The notes under the pieces are model-generated. The model was not told the DNA's origin. It worked only from the letters and a program-made list of their open reading frames with translations, and made no database searches. Both the position numbers and the translations under genes were made by a program. Below are positions 49,600 to 59,479 of a stretch of 64,000 bases of DNA, in pieces. The DNA is from DASYXT01 sp035934555. Its GTDB lineage: Bacteria > Verrucomicrobiota > Verrucomicrobiia > Limisphaerales > UBA8199. The stretch is taken from contig DASYXT010000122.1 in assembly GCA_035934555.1 (NCBI GenBank), positions 1 to 64,000 of the forward strand, read 5' to 3'. Every line of letters starts with the position of its first letter. The first letter of the stretch is position 1.

Positions 49600-50448
49600 A
49601 TGGCTAGCACCTTAAGTCCTAACGAAGAGGCGCAACTGGCGCAGACGATTGAGATGTTCGAGGTGATCACTCAATCCCAGCCCCAGGACTACCAATCTTT
49701 GGAGATCCTCAAGGAAGCCTATTCGAAGCTCGGCCGAGAGAAAGACGTGATCGGCACCTCGAAGCGAATCGCCCAGGCCTATGTCCAAATGGGTCAGCTC
49801 TCGTCGGCCATTCTCGAATACGAGACCATCCTCCAGCGGCATCCCGAGGATCCGGACGTGCAGGCGGCGCTCAAAGAAATCGAGAGCAAGGCTAATAATT
49901 TTCCCGTTGAACCGCCGCCGGAACCGGTGATGGGCGGCAAGAGCAACGGCGAGACACAACTCCACACCAAACGCATCGGCAAACCGCCCCCGGCCGAAGT
50001 CGAGGATGGCCGGCGCGCGATGCACAAGCTTTTTGTCGAGTCCAAGCTCATCAGCGCGGGGGATTTTGATCTGTGCTGGCCCACGCCGGATTTGTCGGTC
50101 CCGCCGGAAGGTTTGGTCGAGCCGTTTATCCAGCTGCTGGCCGATAAAGGCATTCTAGCGGTCGAGAAAGCGCTCAAACTGCTTTCCGACAAGACGCGCT
50201 GCGCTTACCTGCCGTTGAACCTTTACGACGTGGATATGGACCTGGCGCGCAGCTTCCCGGCGGAGATTTGCCAGCGCTGGTGCGTGTTTCCGTTTGACCG
50301 CATGAGCAAATCCATTCTGGTAGCCACGACCAATCCGTTCAATCAACAGGCGGCCAAAGAGCTGGCCGAGGCGACCGGCCAGCGCCTGCTCTGGTACCTT
50401 GTGCCGCCGGCGGAACTGTGCAAAAACATTCGCAAAGCTTTCCGTTAA
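49600..50448 (+). CDS. TPR plus GspE N-terminal-domain protein
   Basis: A protein of 282 residues from ATG 49600. Residues 10-95 are TPR-like helices (LEILKEAYSKLGREKDVIGT then IAQAYVQMGQLSSAILEYET). The C-terminal 150 residues have the type II secretion E N-terminal fold: KGILAVEKALKLLSDKTRCA, YLPLNLYDVDMDLARSFPAE, CVFPFDRMSKSILVATTNPF. It lies 3 bp before the PilB-like ATPase and probably regulates or docks it. The upstream extension in the same frame is rejected as it crosses the intergenic region. Confidence 0.8.
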   Translation: MASTLSPNEEAQLAQTIEMFEVITQSQPQDYQSLEILKEAYSKLGREKDVIGTSKRIAQAYVQMGQLSSAILEYETILQRHPEDPDVQAALKEIESKANNFPVEPPPEPVMGGKSNGETQLHTKRIGKPPPAEVEDGRRAMHKLFVESKLISAGDFDLCWPTPDLSVPPEGLVEPFIQLLADKGILAVEKALKLLSDKTRCAYLPLNLYDVDMDLARSFPAEICQRWCVFPFDRMSKSILVATTNPFNQQAAKELAEATGQRLLWYLVPPAELCKNIRKAFR

Positions 50449-50451
50449 ACC

Positions 50452-52197
50452 ATGCCGCCCGTTAAAACATTTGGTGAACGCATTGCCGACGCACTGGTCG
50501 AAGACGGCCTGCTGAGCGCCAAGCAGGTGCAGGAATTGCTCGAGCAGCAGAAGAAGGAAGGCACGCGGCTGCTCAAACTGCTGCTGGAAAAGTCCTATGT
50601 CAGCGAGCAGGACATGGCCATTTCCATGGGGCGGGTCCTGAACGTGCCCCCGATCAACCTCCACCGGATTGCGATACCTTCCGATATCACCGAGTTGCTG
50701 CCGCGGGAACTGGCGAACAATTACAAAATTGTGCCGGTGTCCCGCCTGGAGAACAAGCTGTTCCTGGCGATGGCCGACCCGTTGAACGTGCTGGCCATTG
50801 ACGATGTCCGGCGCATCACGCGGCTGGAGGTGGCGCCGCTGATCGCCTCCGAAAAGGCCATCGTCGAAAAGCTCAACAGCATCGATTCCTCCAAAAGCGG
50901 CAGCATGGAGGACATCATCAAGCACGCCGCCGAGACGGCCGAGAGCGACGAAGAGCAGCAACCCGAGAATGTCGAAGTCTCGCGGGAGGCGATTGAAGAG
51001 GTCAATCTCGATCAATTGGCGGCTTCGAGCGAAGAAGCGCCGGTCATCAAACTCGCCAACCTCATCCTGGTTCAAGCGGTCAAAGACCGCGCCAGCGACG
51101 TGCATATCGAACCGTTCGAGAGATACCTCCGGCTGCGCTACCGCATTGATGGCGTGCTGGTCGATGCGACGCCCCCGCCCAAGCAAATGCAGTTGGCGCT
51201 GGTGTCGCGTTTCAAGATCATGAGCAGCCTCGATATTGCTGAACGGCGCCTGCCCCAGGACGGCCGCATGCGCATCCGGGTTGGTGGCAAGGATTACGAC
51301 CTGCGCGTTTCGATCATGCCTACGGTGCATGGCGAGAAAATCGTGTTGCGCTTGCTCGATAAATCGAACCTCTCGGCCAGCCTCGACAAGCTCGGACTCG
51401 ATAGCGAGACGTTCCTGCAATTCAAAGCGGCTGTGGACGCGCCCCACGGCCTGATCCTGGTGACCGGCCCAACGGGGTCGGGAAAAACCACGACGCTTTA
51501 TTCAGCGCTCAATGAGCTGAACAATCCGGTTTACAACATCATCACCGTTGAAGACCCGGTCGAATTCCAAATCCCCGGCATCAACCAGGTGCCGGTCAAA
51601 AAGGAGATTGGCCTTTCCTTCGCCAATGCGCTCCGGTCCATCCTCCGCCAGGATCCGGACATTATTATGATTGGTGAAATCCGCGATACCGAGACGGCCG
51701 AGATCGCGGTCGAAGCGGCGCTGACGGGGCACCAGGTGCTCAGCACGATGCATTGTAATGATGCGCCGGGAGCCATCGCCCGCCTGGACGATATGGGCAT
51801 CGCGCCATTCCTGATTTCCTCGTCCGTGATCCTTGCCTGCGCTCAGCGGTTGATGCGCCGCATTTGTTCGCACTGCAAGGAGCCGGTGACCTATCCCGCC
51901 AAGATGTACCAGGATTTGTCTATCGACCCGAGCATCTTCGATGGCGTCACCCTCTATCGTGGTCGCGGGTGTGAACGTTGCAAGAACTCCGGCTACGCCG
52001 GGCGCCTGGCGATCATCGAGGCCATGACTGTCTCCGACGAGGTCCGGAAGCTGATCATTGCGCGGGCCAACTCGCGGGAATTGGGCAAGACGGCGATCGG
52101 TCAGGGGATGCGGACCTTGCGCATGGTGGCGCTCGACCGGGTGCGGGAGGGAGTCTCGACGCTGGAGCAGGTGTTGGTGCTGACCTCCAACCACTGA
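50452..52197 (+). CDS. pilB: Type II secretion/type IV pilus assembly ATPase
   Basis: A protein of 581 residues. N-terminal MshEN-type domain (FGERIADALVEDGLLSAKQV, DPLNVLAIDDVRRITR). Core: VHIEPFERYLRLRYRID, Walker A GPTGSGKTTT (339-348), Asp box TVEDPVEFQIPGINQVPV, Walker B DIIMIGEIRDTETAEIAVEA, His box TGHQVLSTMHCNDAPGAIAR. A zinc site CSHC (472-475) and CERC (507-510) is present as in PilB and GspE. It powers pilus or pseudopilus assembly from the inner membrane. The symbol could equally be gspE; no other pilus genes lie in the window. Confidence 0.93.
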   Translation: MPPVKTFGERIADALVEDGLLSAKQVQELLEQQKKEGTRLLKLLLEKSYVSEQDMAISMGRVLNVPPINLHRIAIPSDITELLPRELANNYKIVPVSRLENKLFLAMADPLNVLAIDDVRRITRLEVAPLIASEKAIVEKLNSIDSSKSGSMEDIIKHAAETAESDEEQQPENVEVSREAIEEVNLDQLAASSEEAPVIKLANLILVQAVKDRASDVHIEPFERYLRLRYRIDGVLVDATPPPKQMQLALVSRFKIMSSLDIAERRLPQDGRMRIRVGGKDYDLRVSIMPTVHGEKIVLRLLDKSNLSASLDKLGLDSETFLQFKAAVDAPHGLILVTGPTGSGKTTTLYSALNELNNPVYNIITVEDPVEFQIPGINQVPVKKEIGLSFANALRSILRQDPDIIMIGEIRDTETAEIAVEAALTGHQVLSTMHCNDAPGAIARLDDMGIAPFLISSSVILACAQRLMRRICSHCKEPVTYPAKMYQDLSIDPSIFDGVTLYRGRGCERCKNSGYAGRLAIIEAMTVSDEVRKLIIARANSRELGKTAIGQGMRTLRMVALDRVREGVSTLEQVLVLTSNH

Positions 52198-52222
52198 GCA
52201 GGTGCCAACGCTCAGCGTGGCG

Positions 52223-53140
52223 TCAGCGCATCCGGAAGCCGCCGTGGAAGACTACTTCGGCCACCGTCACCAGGAAGAACACGCTGCTCACGACGGCGTT
52301 CAGGCGAAAAAAGGCGAGATTGATCCAGGCCAAACTGCGGCGCCGGGCGATCCAATGCTCAAGGAAAAGGCAACCGACGATAATCAGCCAGCCGATTAGG
52401 TAGGCGATCCGAAACCCGCAGAGCAATCCAAACCCGAACAACAGGCCGCACATGACCATGTGGGCCAGGAACGAGGTTTCGAGCGCATTTTTCGGCCCCC
52501 AAGCCACCACCAGCGAGTGCAGTCCATGGGTCCGGTCGAATTCATAATCCTGCAGCGCATAGATGATATCAAAGCCGACCAGCCACAACACGACCGACAC
52601 CGCCAGCAGCAGCATCTCGCAAAGTTCTCGCAGCGAGAGCGTCGAGCCTCTTACTGCCAGCCACGCCCCGACCGGTGCCAGGGCCAACGACAACCCTAGA
52701 AACACGTGCGTGTATTGAGTGAACCGCTTGGTCAGCGAGTAAAAACAGATGACCGCCAAGGCAAACGGGGACAGATAAAAGCAAAGGGGATTCAGAAAGT
52801 ATGCGGCTGCGACCAGGCCCGCTCCTGCGGCGGCGCACAAAATGATCGCTCCGGCCAGGCTGACCTGCCCGGTGGGCAGGTGGCGCCTGGCCGTGCGCGG
52901 GTTGAGCGCGTCGAACTTACGGTCCACAATCCGGTTAAATGCCATCGCGCACGTGCGGGCGCTGACCATGGCTGCAAGGATCAATCCGAAAGTACGCCAG
53001 CCCGGCCAACCGCGGTTGTCTCGCGCCGCGACTGCCATGGCGGCGAGCGCAAAGGGCAGAGCGAAAATCGTGTGGCTGAACCTGACGAACGAAGCCCACT
53101 TGCTAACAAACCCCAACATTGAACCTTTCACCCGGAACAT
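52223..53140 (-). CDS. UbiA-family prenyltransferase (4-hydroxybenzoate type or MqnP)
   Basis: A protein of 305 residues with about eight membrane helices. The first Asp-rich motif is NRIVDRKFDALNPRTARRHL (near residues 69-88) and the second YALQDYEFDRTHGLHS. It attaches an isoprenoid chain to an aromatic acid in quinone synthesis. A UbiX-like gene lies upstream and reads the same way. In bacteria using the futalosine route the UbiA homologue is MqnP, which is likely here by context. An internal Met (53119) is an alternative start. Confidence 0.9.
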   Translation of the reverse strand: MFRVKGSMLGFVSKWASFVRFSHTIFALPFALAAMAVAARDNRGWPGWRTFGLILAAMVSARTCAMAFNRIVDRKFDALNPRTARRHLPTGQVSLAGAIILCAAAGAGLVAAAYFLNPLCFYLSPFALAVICFYSLTKRFTQYTHVFLGLSLALAPVGAWLAVRGSTLSLRELCEMLLLAVSVVLWLVGFDIIYALQDYEFDRTHGLHSLVVAWGPKNALETSFLAHMVMCGLLFGFGLLCGFRIAYLIGWLIIVGCLFLEHWIARRRSLAWINLAFFRLNAVVSSVFFLVTVAEVVFHGGFRMR

Positions 53141-53233
53141 CGAACTTGAACATAAATCTCAGCGTTCAGAGTACATCATTCAGCGTTTCCTAAGCAATTT
53201 CTTGTAAATTCGATGTTCGTCTTGCTTTCTCAA

Positions 53234-53791
53234 TCAGTCCCCCTCCTGGCCCCACCGCTTGCCCAGCCCATGTTCCAGGCCCAGGTGGTCCAGCACCCGC
53301 GCGACGACCGTATCGACAACCTCCTCGACCGTTTTGGGGTGTGTGTAAAAGGCCGGGTTGGCGGGCAGGACAATCGCCCCCGCCAGCAGCAACAACTCGA
53401 AGTTCCGAACGTGAACGAGGTTGAGCGGCGCTTCCCGCGGCACGAGAATCAGCTTTTTCTTTTCTTTGAGCATCACGTCCGCAGCGCGCAGCAGCACGTC
53501 TTCGCTATAACCGTGCGCGATCCGGCCGAGCGTCCCCATGCTGCACGGGATGATGACCATCGCATCAGCGGCGTTGGAGCCGCTGGCGAATGGAGCGTTC
53601 ATGCTCTTCAGCCCGTGAGTTGTCACCCCGCTCGGTAACCGAAGCCCTCCCGGCAATTCCTCGGCGATGACGACGTGGGCGTAATTGCTCAGTACCAGGT
53701 GCAATTGGTGTCTGGATGGGTCCAGGTTGTCCAGCAAACGCTGGGCGTAAAGCATTCCACTGGCGCCGGTGATGGCTATGAGTATCTTCAA
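53234..53791 (-). CDS. ubiX: Flavin prenyltransferase UbiX family
   Basis: A protein of 185 residues beginning at TTG 53791 (GGAAG ribosome binding site about 10 bp upstream). It has the Rossmann-like start ITGASGMLYAQRLLDNLD, the phosphate loop IIPCSMGTLGRIAHG, and KLILVPREAPLNLVHVRNFE, all hallmarks of UbiX. UbiX makes the prenylated FMN cofactor for UbiD-type decarboxylases. Together with the UbiA homologue it serves quinone synthesis. Codirectional with 93 bp between them. Confidence 0.93.
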   Translation of the reverse strand: MKILIAITGASGMLYAQRLLDNLDPSRHQLHLVLSNYAHVVIAEELPGGLRLPSGVTTHGLKSMNAPFASGSNAADAMVIIPCSMGTLGRIAHGYSEDVLLRAADVMLKEKKKLILVPREAPLNLVHVRNFELLLLAGAIVLPANPAFYTHPKTVEEVVDTVVARVLDHLGLEHGLGKRWGQEGD

Positions 53792-53908
53792 TGCCGCTAC
53801 TTCCTACTCCGCCACCCCGGAAAGGCAAGCAGGATTGGAGTGCAGCGCCTATCCCGTAGCAGCAGAGTTTGACAGCCACGGCGTGTGCAATAGCATTAGC
53901 ACCTTCGT

Positions 53909-54922
53909 GTGAACGACAACTCGCCCATCGTCACCGTATTAATTGCCGCCCGGCCCGGCCAGGCGGATGTGCAAGCTGTGGCTGCCAGTCGCGCGCTGGA
54001 ATATCCGGCCGAAAAGCTGCAGGTCATTGTTGCACGCGGCCGGCAGCCCTCCGCGCAGCGCAACGCCGCTTTGCGCGCTGCCCGCGGCGAGTTGGTTTAT
54101 TTTCTCGATGACGATTCGGTCCCGGACGCCGGAAACCTTCAGCGCGCGGTGGCGCATTTTGAAGACCCCACCGTTCAGATGGCCGGCGGCCCGAACGTCT
54201 GCCCGCCAACCGCGCCACCCCTGGAACAGGTTTTTGCGCTGGTGTTGAGCAGTTGGCTGGCCTTCGGCCCGAGCCGCGCGCGCTACACCCCCGTTGGCCA
54301 GCCGCGGGCGACGAGTGAGAAAGAGCTGATTTTGTGCAACCTGGCGGCGCGGAAAGATGCGCTGCTGCAACTCGGCGGCTTCAACGAGGCGCTCTATCCC
54401 AACGAGGAAAATGCGTTGATGGATGAGCTGCAGAAACGCGGGGGCAAACTGATTTATGATCCGCAGATGATCGTCTTACGCCGTCCTCGAGCCAGCCTGA
54501 GAGCGTTCGCTAAAATGCTGATCACCTATGGCCGCGGCCGGGCCGAACAGTTCCGGCTGCATCCGACGCCGGGCTCGGCCTTGAATTTTGTTCCCCCCCT
54601 GTTCCTGGTTTATCTGGTGACGTGGGTGCTGCTGCTGGTTTGGTTGCCGGCCGTGGGCAAATGGTTGCTGGCCCCGCTGGCGTTTTATGTTGGCGCCGTC
54701 GCCGGCCAATGTTTCCTCCTGCTGATAGGTCCCAACGCCAGGCGCGCTCATCCGCCGCCGGCTTTATTTTGTCGTTTAGCCCGGAGCTGCGCCGCATTTC
54801 CCTTAATCATTTTGACCCACGTGTTATACGGCTTCGGTTTCTGGCGCGGATTGTTCACCTCGTTGAAGGCGTCGGCGCCGGGCGCCGCGTCGCCAGTGGC
54901 GCTGGAAACTTTCAGCTCCTAA
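53909..54922 (+). CDS. Family 2 glycosyltransferase with C-terminal membrane helices
   Basis: A protein of 337 residues from GTG 53909. The GT-A core has VTVLIAARPGQADVQAVAAS, PSAQRNAALRAARGELVYFL and the metal-binding DDDSVPD (about 67-73), then GGPNVCPP and NEENALMDELQKRGGKLIYD. The C-terminus has hydrophobic helices (VPPLFLVYLVTWVLLLVWLP onward). Likely acts at the inner membrane in polysaccharide synthesis. Ends 3 bp before glnE. Confidence 0.88.
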   Translation: MNDNSPIVTVLIAARPGQADVQAVAASRALEYPAEKLQVIVARGRQPSAQRNAALRAARGELVYFLDDDSVPDAGNLQRAVAHFEDPTVQMAGGPNVCPPTAPPLEQVFALVLSSWLAFGPSRARYTPVGQPRATSEKELILCNLAARKDALLQLGGFNEALYPNEENALMDELQKRGGKLIYDPQMIVLRRPRASLRAFAKMLITYGRGRAEQFRLHPTPGSALNFVPPLFLVYLVTWVLLLVWLPAVGKWLLAPLAFYVGAVAGQCFLLLIGPNARRAHPPPALFCRLARSCAAFPLIILTHVLYGFGFWRGLFTSLKASAPGAASPVALETFSS

Positions 54923-54925
54923 GCT

Positions 54926-57900
54926 GTGAATCCGGCCTGGCGCAAAACTCTGGCGCGCTGCGCCGATCCGCAACGGGCACGGCATTGCCTCGACCTGTTG
55001 AGTGCGACGCCGGCGCGCGACAAGTTAGCGCGCGCTTCCACTGAGCAGCGAGCGCTGCTTGCCGCGTTATTTTCGGGCTCGCAATACTTGGCGGCGCTGC
55101 TGTTGACCCACCCTGATTGGCTTTCCGAGCTGGACCTGGAGAACTTGCGCTTTGCGCGACGCAAGCAAGGGTTGGCTCAAGAGGTGCAACGTTGGTTGCG
55201 GCCGTTGCTGAAAACCGGCGATTTCACTCGAGCCTTGGGACTGCTGCGGGAATTTAAGCAACGCGAATTGCTGCGGGTCGGCGCGCGGGACTTTGGCCGG
55301 CTTGCGCGGGTGCCCGAGCTGACGCATGAATTGTCCGATATCGCCGACGTTTGCCTGGACGCAGTCTGGCAGATTTGCCATTTGCAACTCTCGCAAAAAT
55401 ACGGCTTGCCCCATCATGAGGCTGCATCGGGTCAATGGGTGCCAACCGCCGGGTGCGTGTTGGGCCTGGGCAAGCTCGGCGGCCAGGAGCTTAATTACAG
55501 CTCCGATGTCGATGTGATCTTCGTCTATGCTGAAGAGGGGAACGTTTTTAAGGAGCCGCCGCCTGGGACCAGCGCGGCGCGCTCACCCCGCGGCGGACGC
55601 GGGTCCCACGCGGTGCAACCGCCTCGGCCGGCGCTCAAGAGCCATCAGTTCTTCAATCGCCTCGCTGAAGCCTTCATCGCCGAAGTGACCCGGCTGGCGC
55701 CCGAAGGGATCCTTTACCGGATTGACTTGCGTCTGCGTCCCGAGGGTGACCTTGGGCCGCTGGCGCGCTCGCTGGCCGGATACGAAAATTACTATGCACA
55801 GTGGGGCCAGACGTGGGAGCGAATGATGCTGATGAAAGGCCGCGGCGTCGCCGGCGACGAGCCGTTGGCCGCGGAGTTTCTGGAGATGATTCAGCCCTTT
55901 CGTTACCCGCGCTCGATCAGCGAGGGCGCTTTGGCTGAGGTCGGCGCAATGAAGGACCGCATCGAGCACGAGGTGGTCAAGACGGGCGAGTTGGAGCGCA
56001 ACGTGAAGCTCGGGCGGGGCGGCATTCGCGAAATTGAGTTTGTTGCGCAGGCGCTGCAGTTGCTCCATGCCGGCAAGCAACCGTTCCTGCAGGGTTCCCA
56101 AACCCTGCCGACGCTGGACAAACTCTGGCAATACGAACTGCTGTCACCGGAGGCGGCGCGGCGCTTGGGCGAAGCTTACATTTTTCTGCGCGACATCGAG
56201 CACCGCCTGCAAATGGAGGACAATCGGCAAACGCACACGATTCCGCAGGAGCGGATTGCGCGCGAACGCCTGGCGCGGCTGATGGGTTTCGCGACGCTAG
56301 CGGCGTTCGCAGCGGCGCTGGCCGACCACACGCGGCAAGTACGTGCGGTGTTCGAGCACGTCCTGCGGAGTGAAGTGCCACAACGCGCCGGGTCGGCGTT
56401 CCCTGCGTATTTCGAAGGCGCCGAGGCCGAATGGAAAGCCTTGCTCGAGCGCCATCGCTTTAAAGACGCCGAACGCTCCTTTCGCGTGCTGCGCGAGTTT
56501 GTCGAGGGCCCTGGCTACGTCCACATTTCGCCGCGGACAAAGGAGTTGGCGCTGAAGCTCCTGCCCGAATTGTTTGGCTTGTGCTCCCAGCCGGGAAGCG
56601 GAGCGGGTGCAATCGCGAAAAGCTCACGACTCAATAAGAGTCGTAAGCAAACGGTTGAACCTGGCAAGGGGCGCGGTGGCAAAGAGGATGCCGGTTCACC
56701 CGGGCAGGTGCCGCTTTCTGATCCGGACCGGGTTGTCACGCGTCTGGATAGTTTCATCGGCGCTTATGGAGCGCGGGCGACGTTGTTCGAATTGTGGGCA
56801 GCCAATCCGGCGATTTTTCGGTTGCTGGTGCTATTGTTCGATCGCTCGGAATTCCTTGCTGAATTGGCGATCCGCGTGCCGGATTTAGTGGACGAGTTGG
56901 TGACGAGCGGCCGTTTGCGCCAGCGCAAGAGTTCAGCGGAGACCCTGAGCGATCTGCGCCACGGCCTGGCCGACGCCGACCAGCACCTGTGGTTGCGGCG
57001 CTATCACCAAGCCGAGCTGATGCGCATCGGCTTGCGCGATATTCTGGGTTTGGCCGATTTCGAACAGTATCTGACCGAGTTGTCGGCGCTGGCCGATGCC
57101 TGCCTTCGTTACGCTTTGGAAGTCATCATGCGGCGCCACCGCCTCAAACGTCCTCCCTTCGCGATCATCGGGTTGGGCAAGCTCGGTGGCGCCGAGATCG
57201 ACTATGGCTCCGACCTCGACCTGGTATTCGTCACAGACGCGCCGAGCGCGCAGTTGCCCAAGTTGGCGCGCCTGGCTGTCGCGGTGATGGAGTTGCTCTC
57301 ACGCCGCACGGAGCAGGGCATTGTCTTTCATACGGACGCGCGGTTGCGGCCGGACGGTGAAAAGGGACTGCTGGTCAACTCCCTGGCGGCGTATGAGGGG
57401 TACTACCGCCAGCGCGCACAGTTGTGGGAAATCCAAACCCTTACCCGAACCCGCCTGGTGGCAGGTGACGAGCGGGTTGGGGCGAAATTCCAGGCATTGG
57501 CCGCCGCGCTAACTAATTTCGCGCAACCCAATTTGCCGCTCGCCGCCTATACTCCCGATTGGAAGCAGAGCATCCAGCGGATGCGGTTGCGCATCGAGAA
57601 GGAGCGCACGCCGGCCGGGCAGGATGACCTGGCCCTCAAGACCGGCGCCGGGGGCCTGATGGACGCAGAGTTCATCGCCCAGGCGCTGTGCCTCGAGCAC
57701 GGCTGGGCCGAGCCAAACACCTTGCGCGCGCTGGAGCGCGGCCGGCAATCGGGCGCGCTCCCCCGGCCCGACATGTTTCTCGAGGCTTACCGGCACTTGC
57801 GCCGGGTCGAAGGCATCCTCCGCCGGTGGAGTTACGAGGGGGAAACGGTGCTGCCGGTCGAGCCCGCGCCGTATTTACGCGTCGCGATTCGCTGTGGATT

Positions 57901-57997
57901 CCCTAATGCCGCCGCGTTCCGCGAGGCGCTCCGGGGCTGGCGCACCAGCGTGCGGGCCGGCTACAACCGGTTCTTTCAATTGAAAAGTGCAGAGTGA
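54926..57997 (+). CDS. glnE: Glutamine synthetase adenylyltransferase/deadenylase
   Basis: A protein of 1023 residues from GTG 54926. Two nucleotidyltransferase domains in tandem: GLGKLGGQELNYSSDVDVIF (about residues 180-199) and GLGKLGGAEIDYGSDLDLVF (about 749-768). Each is followed by a helical part: the RIDLRLRPEGDLGPLARS and TDARLRPDGEKGLLVNSL segments. A helical linker lies between. It adenylates and deadenylates glutamine synthetase in response to nitrogen status through PII. About 8 percent longer than the E. coli protein, mostly from a low-complexity insert around residues 213-233 and another near 560-600. Confidence 0.95.
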   Translation: MNPAWRKTLARCADPQRARHCLDLLSATPARDKLARASTEQRALLAALFSGSQYLAALLLTHPDWLSELDLENLRFARRKQGLAQEVQRWLRPLLKTGDFTRALGLLREFKQRELLRVGARDFGRLARVPELTHELSDIADVCLDAVWQICHLQLSQKYGLPHHEAASGQWVPTAGCVLGLGKLGGQELNYSSDVDVIFVYAEEGNVFKEPPPGTSAARSPRGGRGSHAVQPPRPALKSHQFFNRLAEAFIAEVTRLAPEGILYRIDLRLRPEGDLGPLARSLAGYENYYAQWGQTWERMMLMKGRGVAGDEPLAAEFLEMIQPFRYPRSISEGALAEVGAMKDRIEHEVVKTGELERNVKLGRGGIREIEFVAQALQLLHAGKQPFLQGSQTLPTLDKLWQYELLSPEAARRLGEAYIFLRDIEHRLQMEDNRQTHTIPQERIARERLARLMGFATLAAFAAALADHTRQVRAVFEHVLRSEVPQRAGSAFPAYFEGAEAEWKALLERHRFKDAERSFRVLREFVEGPGYVHISPRTKELALKLLPELFGLCSQPGSGAGAIAKSSRLNKSRKQTVEPGKGRGGKEDAGSPGQVPLSDPDRVVTRLDSFIGAYGARATLFELWAANPAIFRLLVLLFDRSEFLAELAIRVPDLVDELVTSGRLRQRKSSAETLSDLRHGLADADQHLWLRRYHQAELMRIGLRDILGLADFEQYLTELSALADACLRYALEVIMRRHRLKRPPFAIIGLGKLGGAEIDYGSDLDLVFVTDAPSAQLPKLARLAVAVMELLSRRTEQGIVFHTDARLRPDGEKGLLVNSLAAYEGYYRQRAQLWEIQTLTRTRLVAGDERVGAKFQALAAALTNFAQPNLPLAAYTPDWKQSIQRMRLRIEKERTPAGQDDLALKTGAGGLMDAEFIAQALCLEHGWAEPNTLRALERGRQSGALPRPDMFLEAYRHLRRVEGILRRWSYEGETVLPVEPAPYLRVAIRCGFPNAAAFREALRGWRTSVRAGYNRFFQLKSAE

Positions 57998-58183
57998 GGT
58001 AAGCGCTCAGCAAGAATGGCGGGGACGTCCTCGTCACCCTTGGTGCAGACAGAATTCACCGGGATGGACGTCGACGAGACGCCCCCGCCCCTTTCTCCTG
58101 CCAATTACTGAAGCATTACAGATCGAGCGCGCACTAAGAATTATCGGCGTGGGCGGCTTGCCTCTAGGGGCCTCTAGGGGTCG
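57998..58183. other. Intergenic gap after glnE
   Basis: No gene seen. Contains a tandem CCTCTAGGGG at 58160-58180 and inverted GGGGACGTC/GACGAGAC-like patches. No terminator of clear form recognised. Confidence 0.4.
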
Positions 58184-58588
58184 CTACCATGCTGCACCTC
58201 TCGCTTTATGAATCCACATAAGTCTCGCGCTCCCGTGTTCTCGCAGAACAAGAACGACTCCATTCGTAGTAATCGCGAAGACGGTGGGGTGCGTGTACTC
58301 ACGATATGCGAACAGGCAACGAAATGTCTGACCGCCGATAACGTAGGAGGCGGTGTAAACGAAAGAAGTGCCTGCACTGGAGTAACCATACTTCTGAGGC
58401 TCGGGGACGGGGTATGGCGAGCCATCGAGAACCCATCCCTTGTATAAATTGCGCAAGTGGGTGGCATCGTTCCATCGTTCGTAAAGCGCACCGTCAATCG
58501 ATAGAACTGTCAGGAGCCCGGTGAATAATCCAATAGCAACGAGCGCAGCCATCGCAAGTTTTCTTGTACGTGACCAACTCGAGAACAT
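58184..58588 (-). CDS. Hypothetical membrane-anchored protein
   Basis: A protein of 134 residues from ATG 58588. One N-terminal helix (LAMAALVAIGLFTGLLTVLS) followed by a soluble beta part (YGYSSAGTSFVYTASYVIGG, PTVFAITTNGVVLVLREHGS). Presumably anchored in the inner membrane facing outward. No family recognised. Confidence 0.72.
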   Translation of the reverse strand: MFSSWSRTRKLAMAALVAIGLFTGLLTVLSIDGALYERWNDATHLRNLYKGWVLDGSPYPVPEPQKYGYSSAGTSFVYTASYVIGGQTFRCLFAYREYTHPTVFAITTNGVVLVLREHGSARLMWIHKARGAAW

Positions 58589-58616
58589 AGGCCTTCGTCG
58601 CGGTTAATGATGGCGA

Positions 58617-59294
58617 CTATTTACCCTCCCGGTCCAAAGCCGCACCGCCTGTCTCTTCTCTGCGTACGGCCCGTCTAGTTCGGCGATTGTGCAGGTAAGC
58701 GGCCAGCCGTTGCAGCCACCTTGGAGCACCCAAGGATTTAATCTGATCGAGGTCCCTCTGGATGAAGGCCTCGTCTGTCCAATGCTCCGCACTATAATTA
58801 AATCGTGATTGAGCTTCCCGAACGAGATTATCGCTCCCGGGGATTCTGCTTGCGAAGGCTGCCTCGGCTCCAACGCAGATATGCTCTATCCGCGCTCGTT
58901 GTTTTTCTTCGTACGCGAGCCCGCGCTGCTCAAGGTAGCCGTGGGTGGCCTCGTGAATTAGGGTCATGGCCAAACTAGCGGGTTCTGTTGTTTCTGAAGC
59001 AGCGTACTTCTCGTCAATATCGCAAAGCATCACCTCAGAAATATAAACGGCATAATATGGATGAGCCCCAAATATCAAGATATTCGGGATAAACTTCTGA
59101 ACCCTCCCCCAGAATTTAGGACTGTTGGCTTGAATGAGATTCAACGCGCTATCCATCTTTTCCCGGAGCAGTTCGGCTTTTTGTTTATTTTGGCCGACAA
59201 TGACTAACTTCACCCCCCTGAGGTTGAAACGCCTGCCGAACCGGAGCACCAGACGATAGGGCAAGTTTCGGAGAGTTGTCTTGGTGCTGCGCAC
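58617..59294 (-). CDS. HEXXH-containing metallopeptidase-like protein
   Basis: A protein of 225 residues from GTG 59294; a GTG at 59213 (VKLVIVGQNKQ) is an equally possible start. LAMTLIHEATHGYLEQRGLA holds an HExxH zinc motif (HEATH), followed by RARIEHICVGAEAAFASRIP, where Glu residues may give the third ligand. An upstream region FGAHPYYAVYISEVMLCDID reads like a small beta part before the active site. It is probably a zinc peptidase or a related hydrolase; substrate unknown. Confidence 0.72.
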   Translation of the reverse strand: MRSTKTTLRNLPYRLVLRFGRRFNLRGVKLVIVGQNKQKAELLREKMDSALNLIQANSPKFWGRVQKFIPNILIFGAHPYYAVYISEVMLCDIDEKYAASETTEPASLAMTLIHEATHGYLEQRGLAYEEKQRARIEHICVGAEAAFASRIPGSDNLVREAQSRFNYSAEHWTDEAFIQRDLDQIKSLGAPRWLQRLAAYLHNRRTRRAVRREETGGAALDREGK

Positions 59295-59479
59295 AAGCGA
59301 GTTGTTGGGTCTAAACGTTGCACATCAACCGCCCCGCGCCAAGAGGGTGGATCATGATCCAGTGGTCCAGAGACGTCATTGCGGGGCAAGGCTGCAGAGG
59401 CTACTCGGTCCCGAGATGCTTGGCGAAAACCGGGCGGAAGACTAGGCGAACCCCCCGGGGACGCTGTGCAGGGCCTCTG

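Noticed and set aside
53135..53218. Inverted GAACATCGAA/TTCGATGTTC pair near the UbiA start
   Set aside because: Only 10 bp per arm, 64 bp apart; probably chance or part of a simple repeat, so not listed as a regulatory site.
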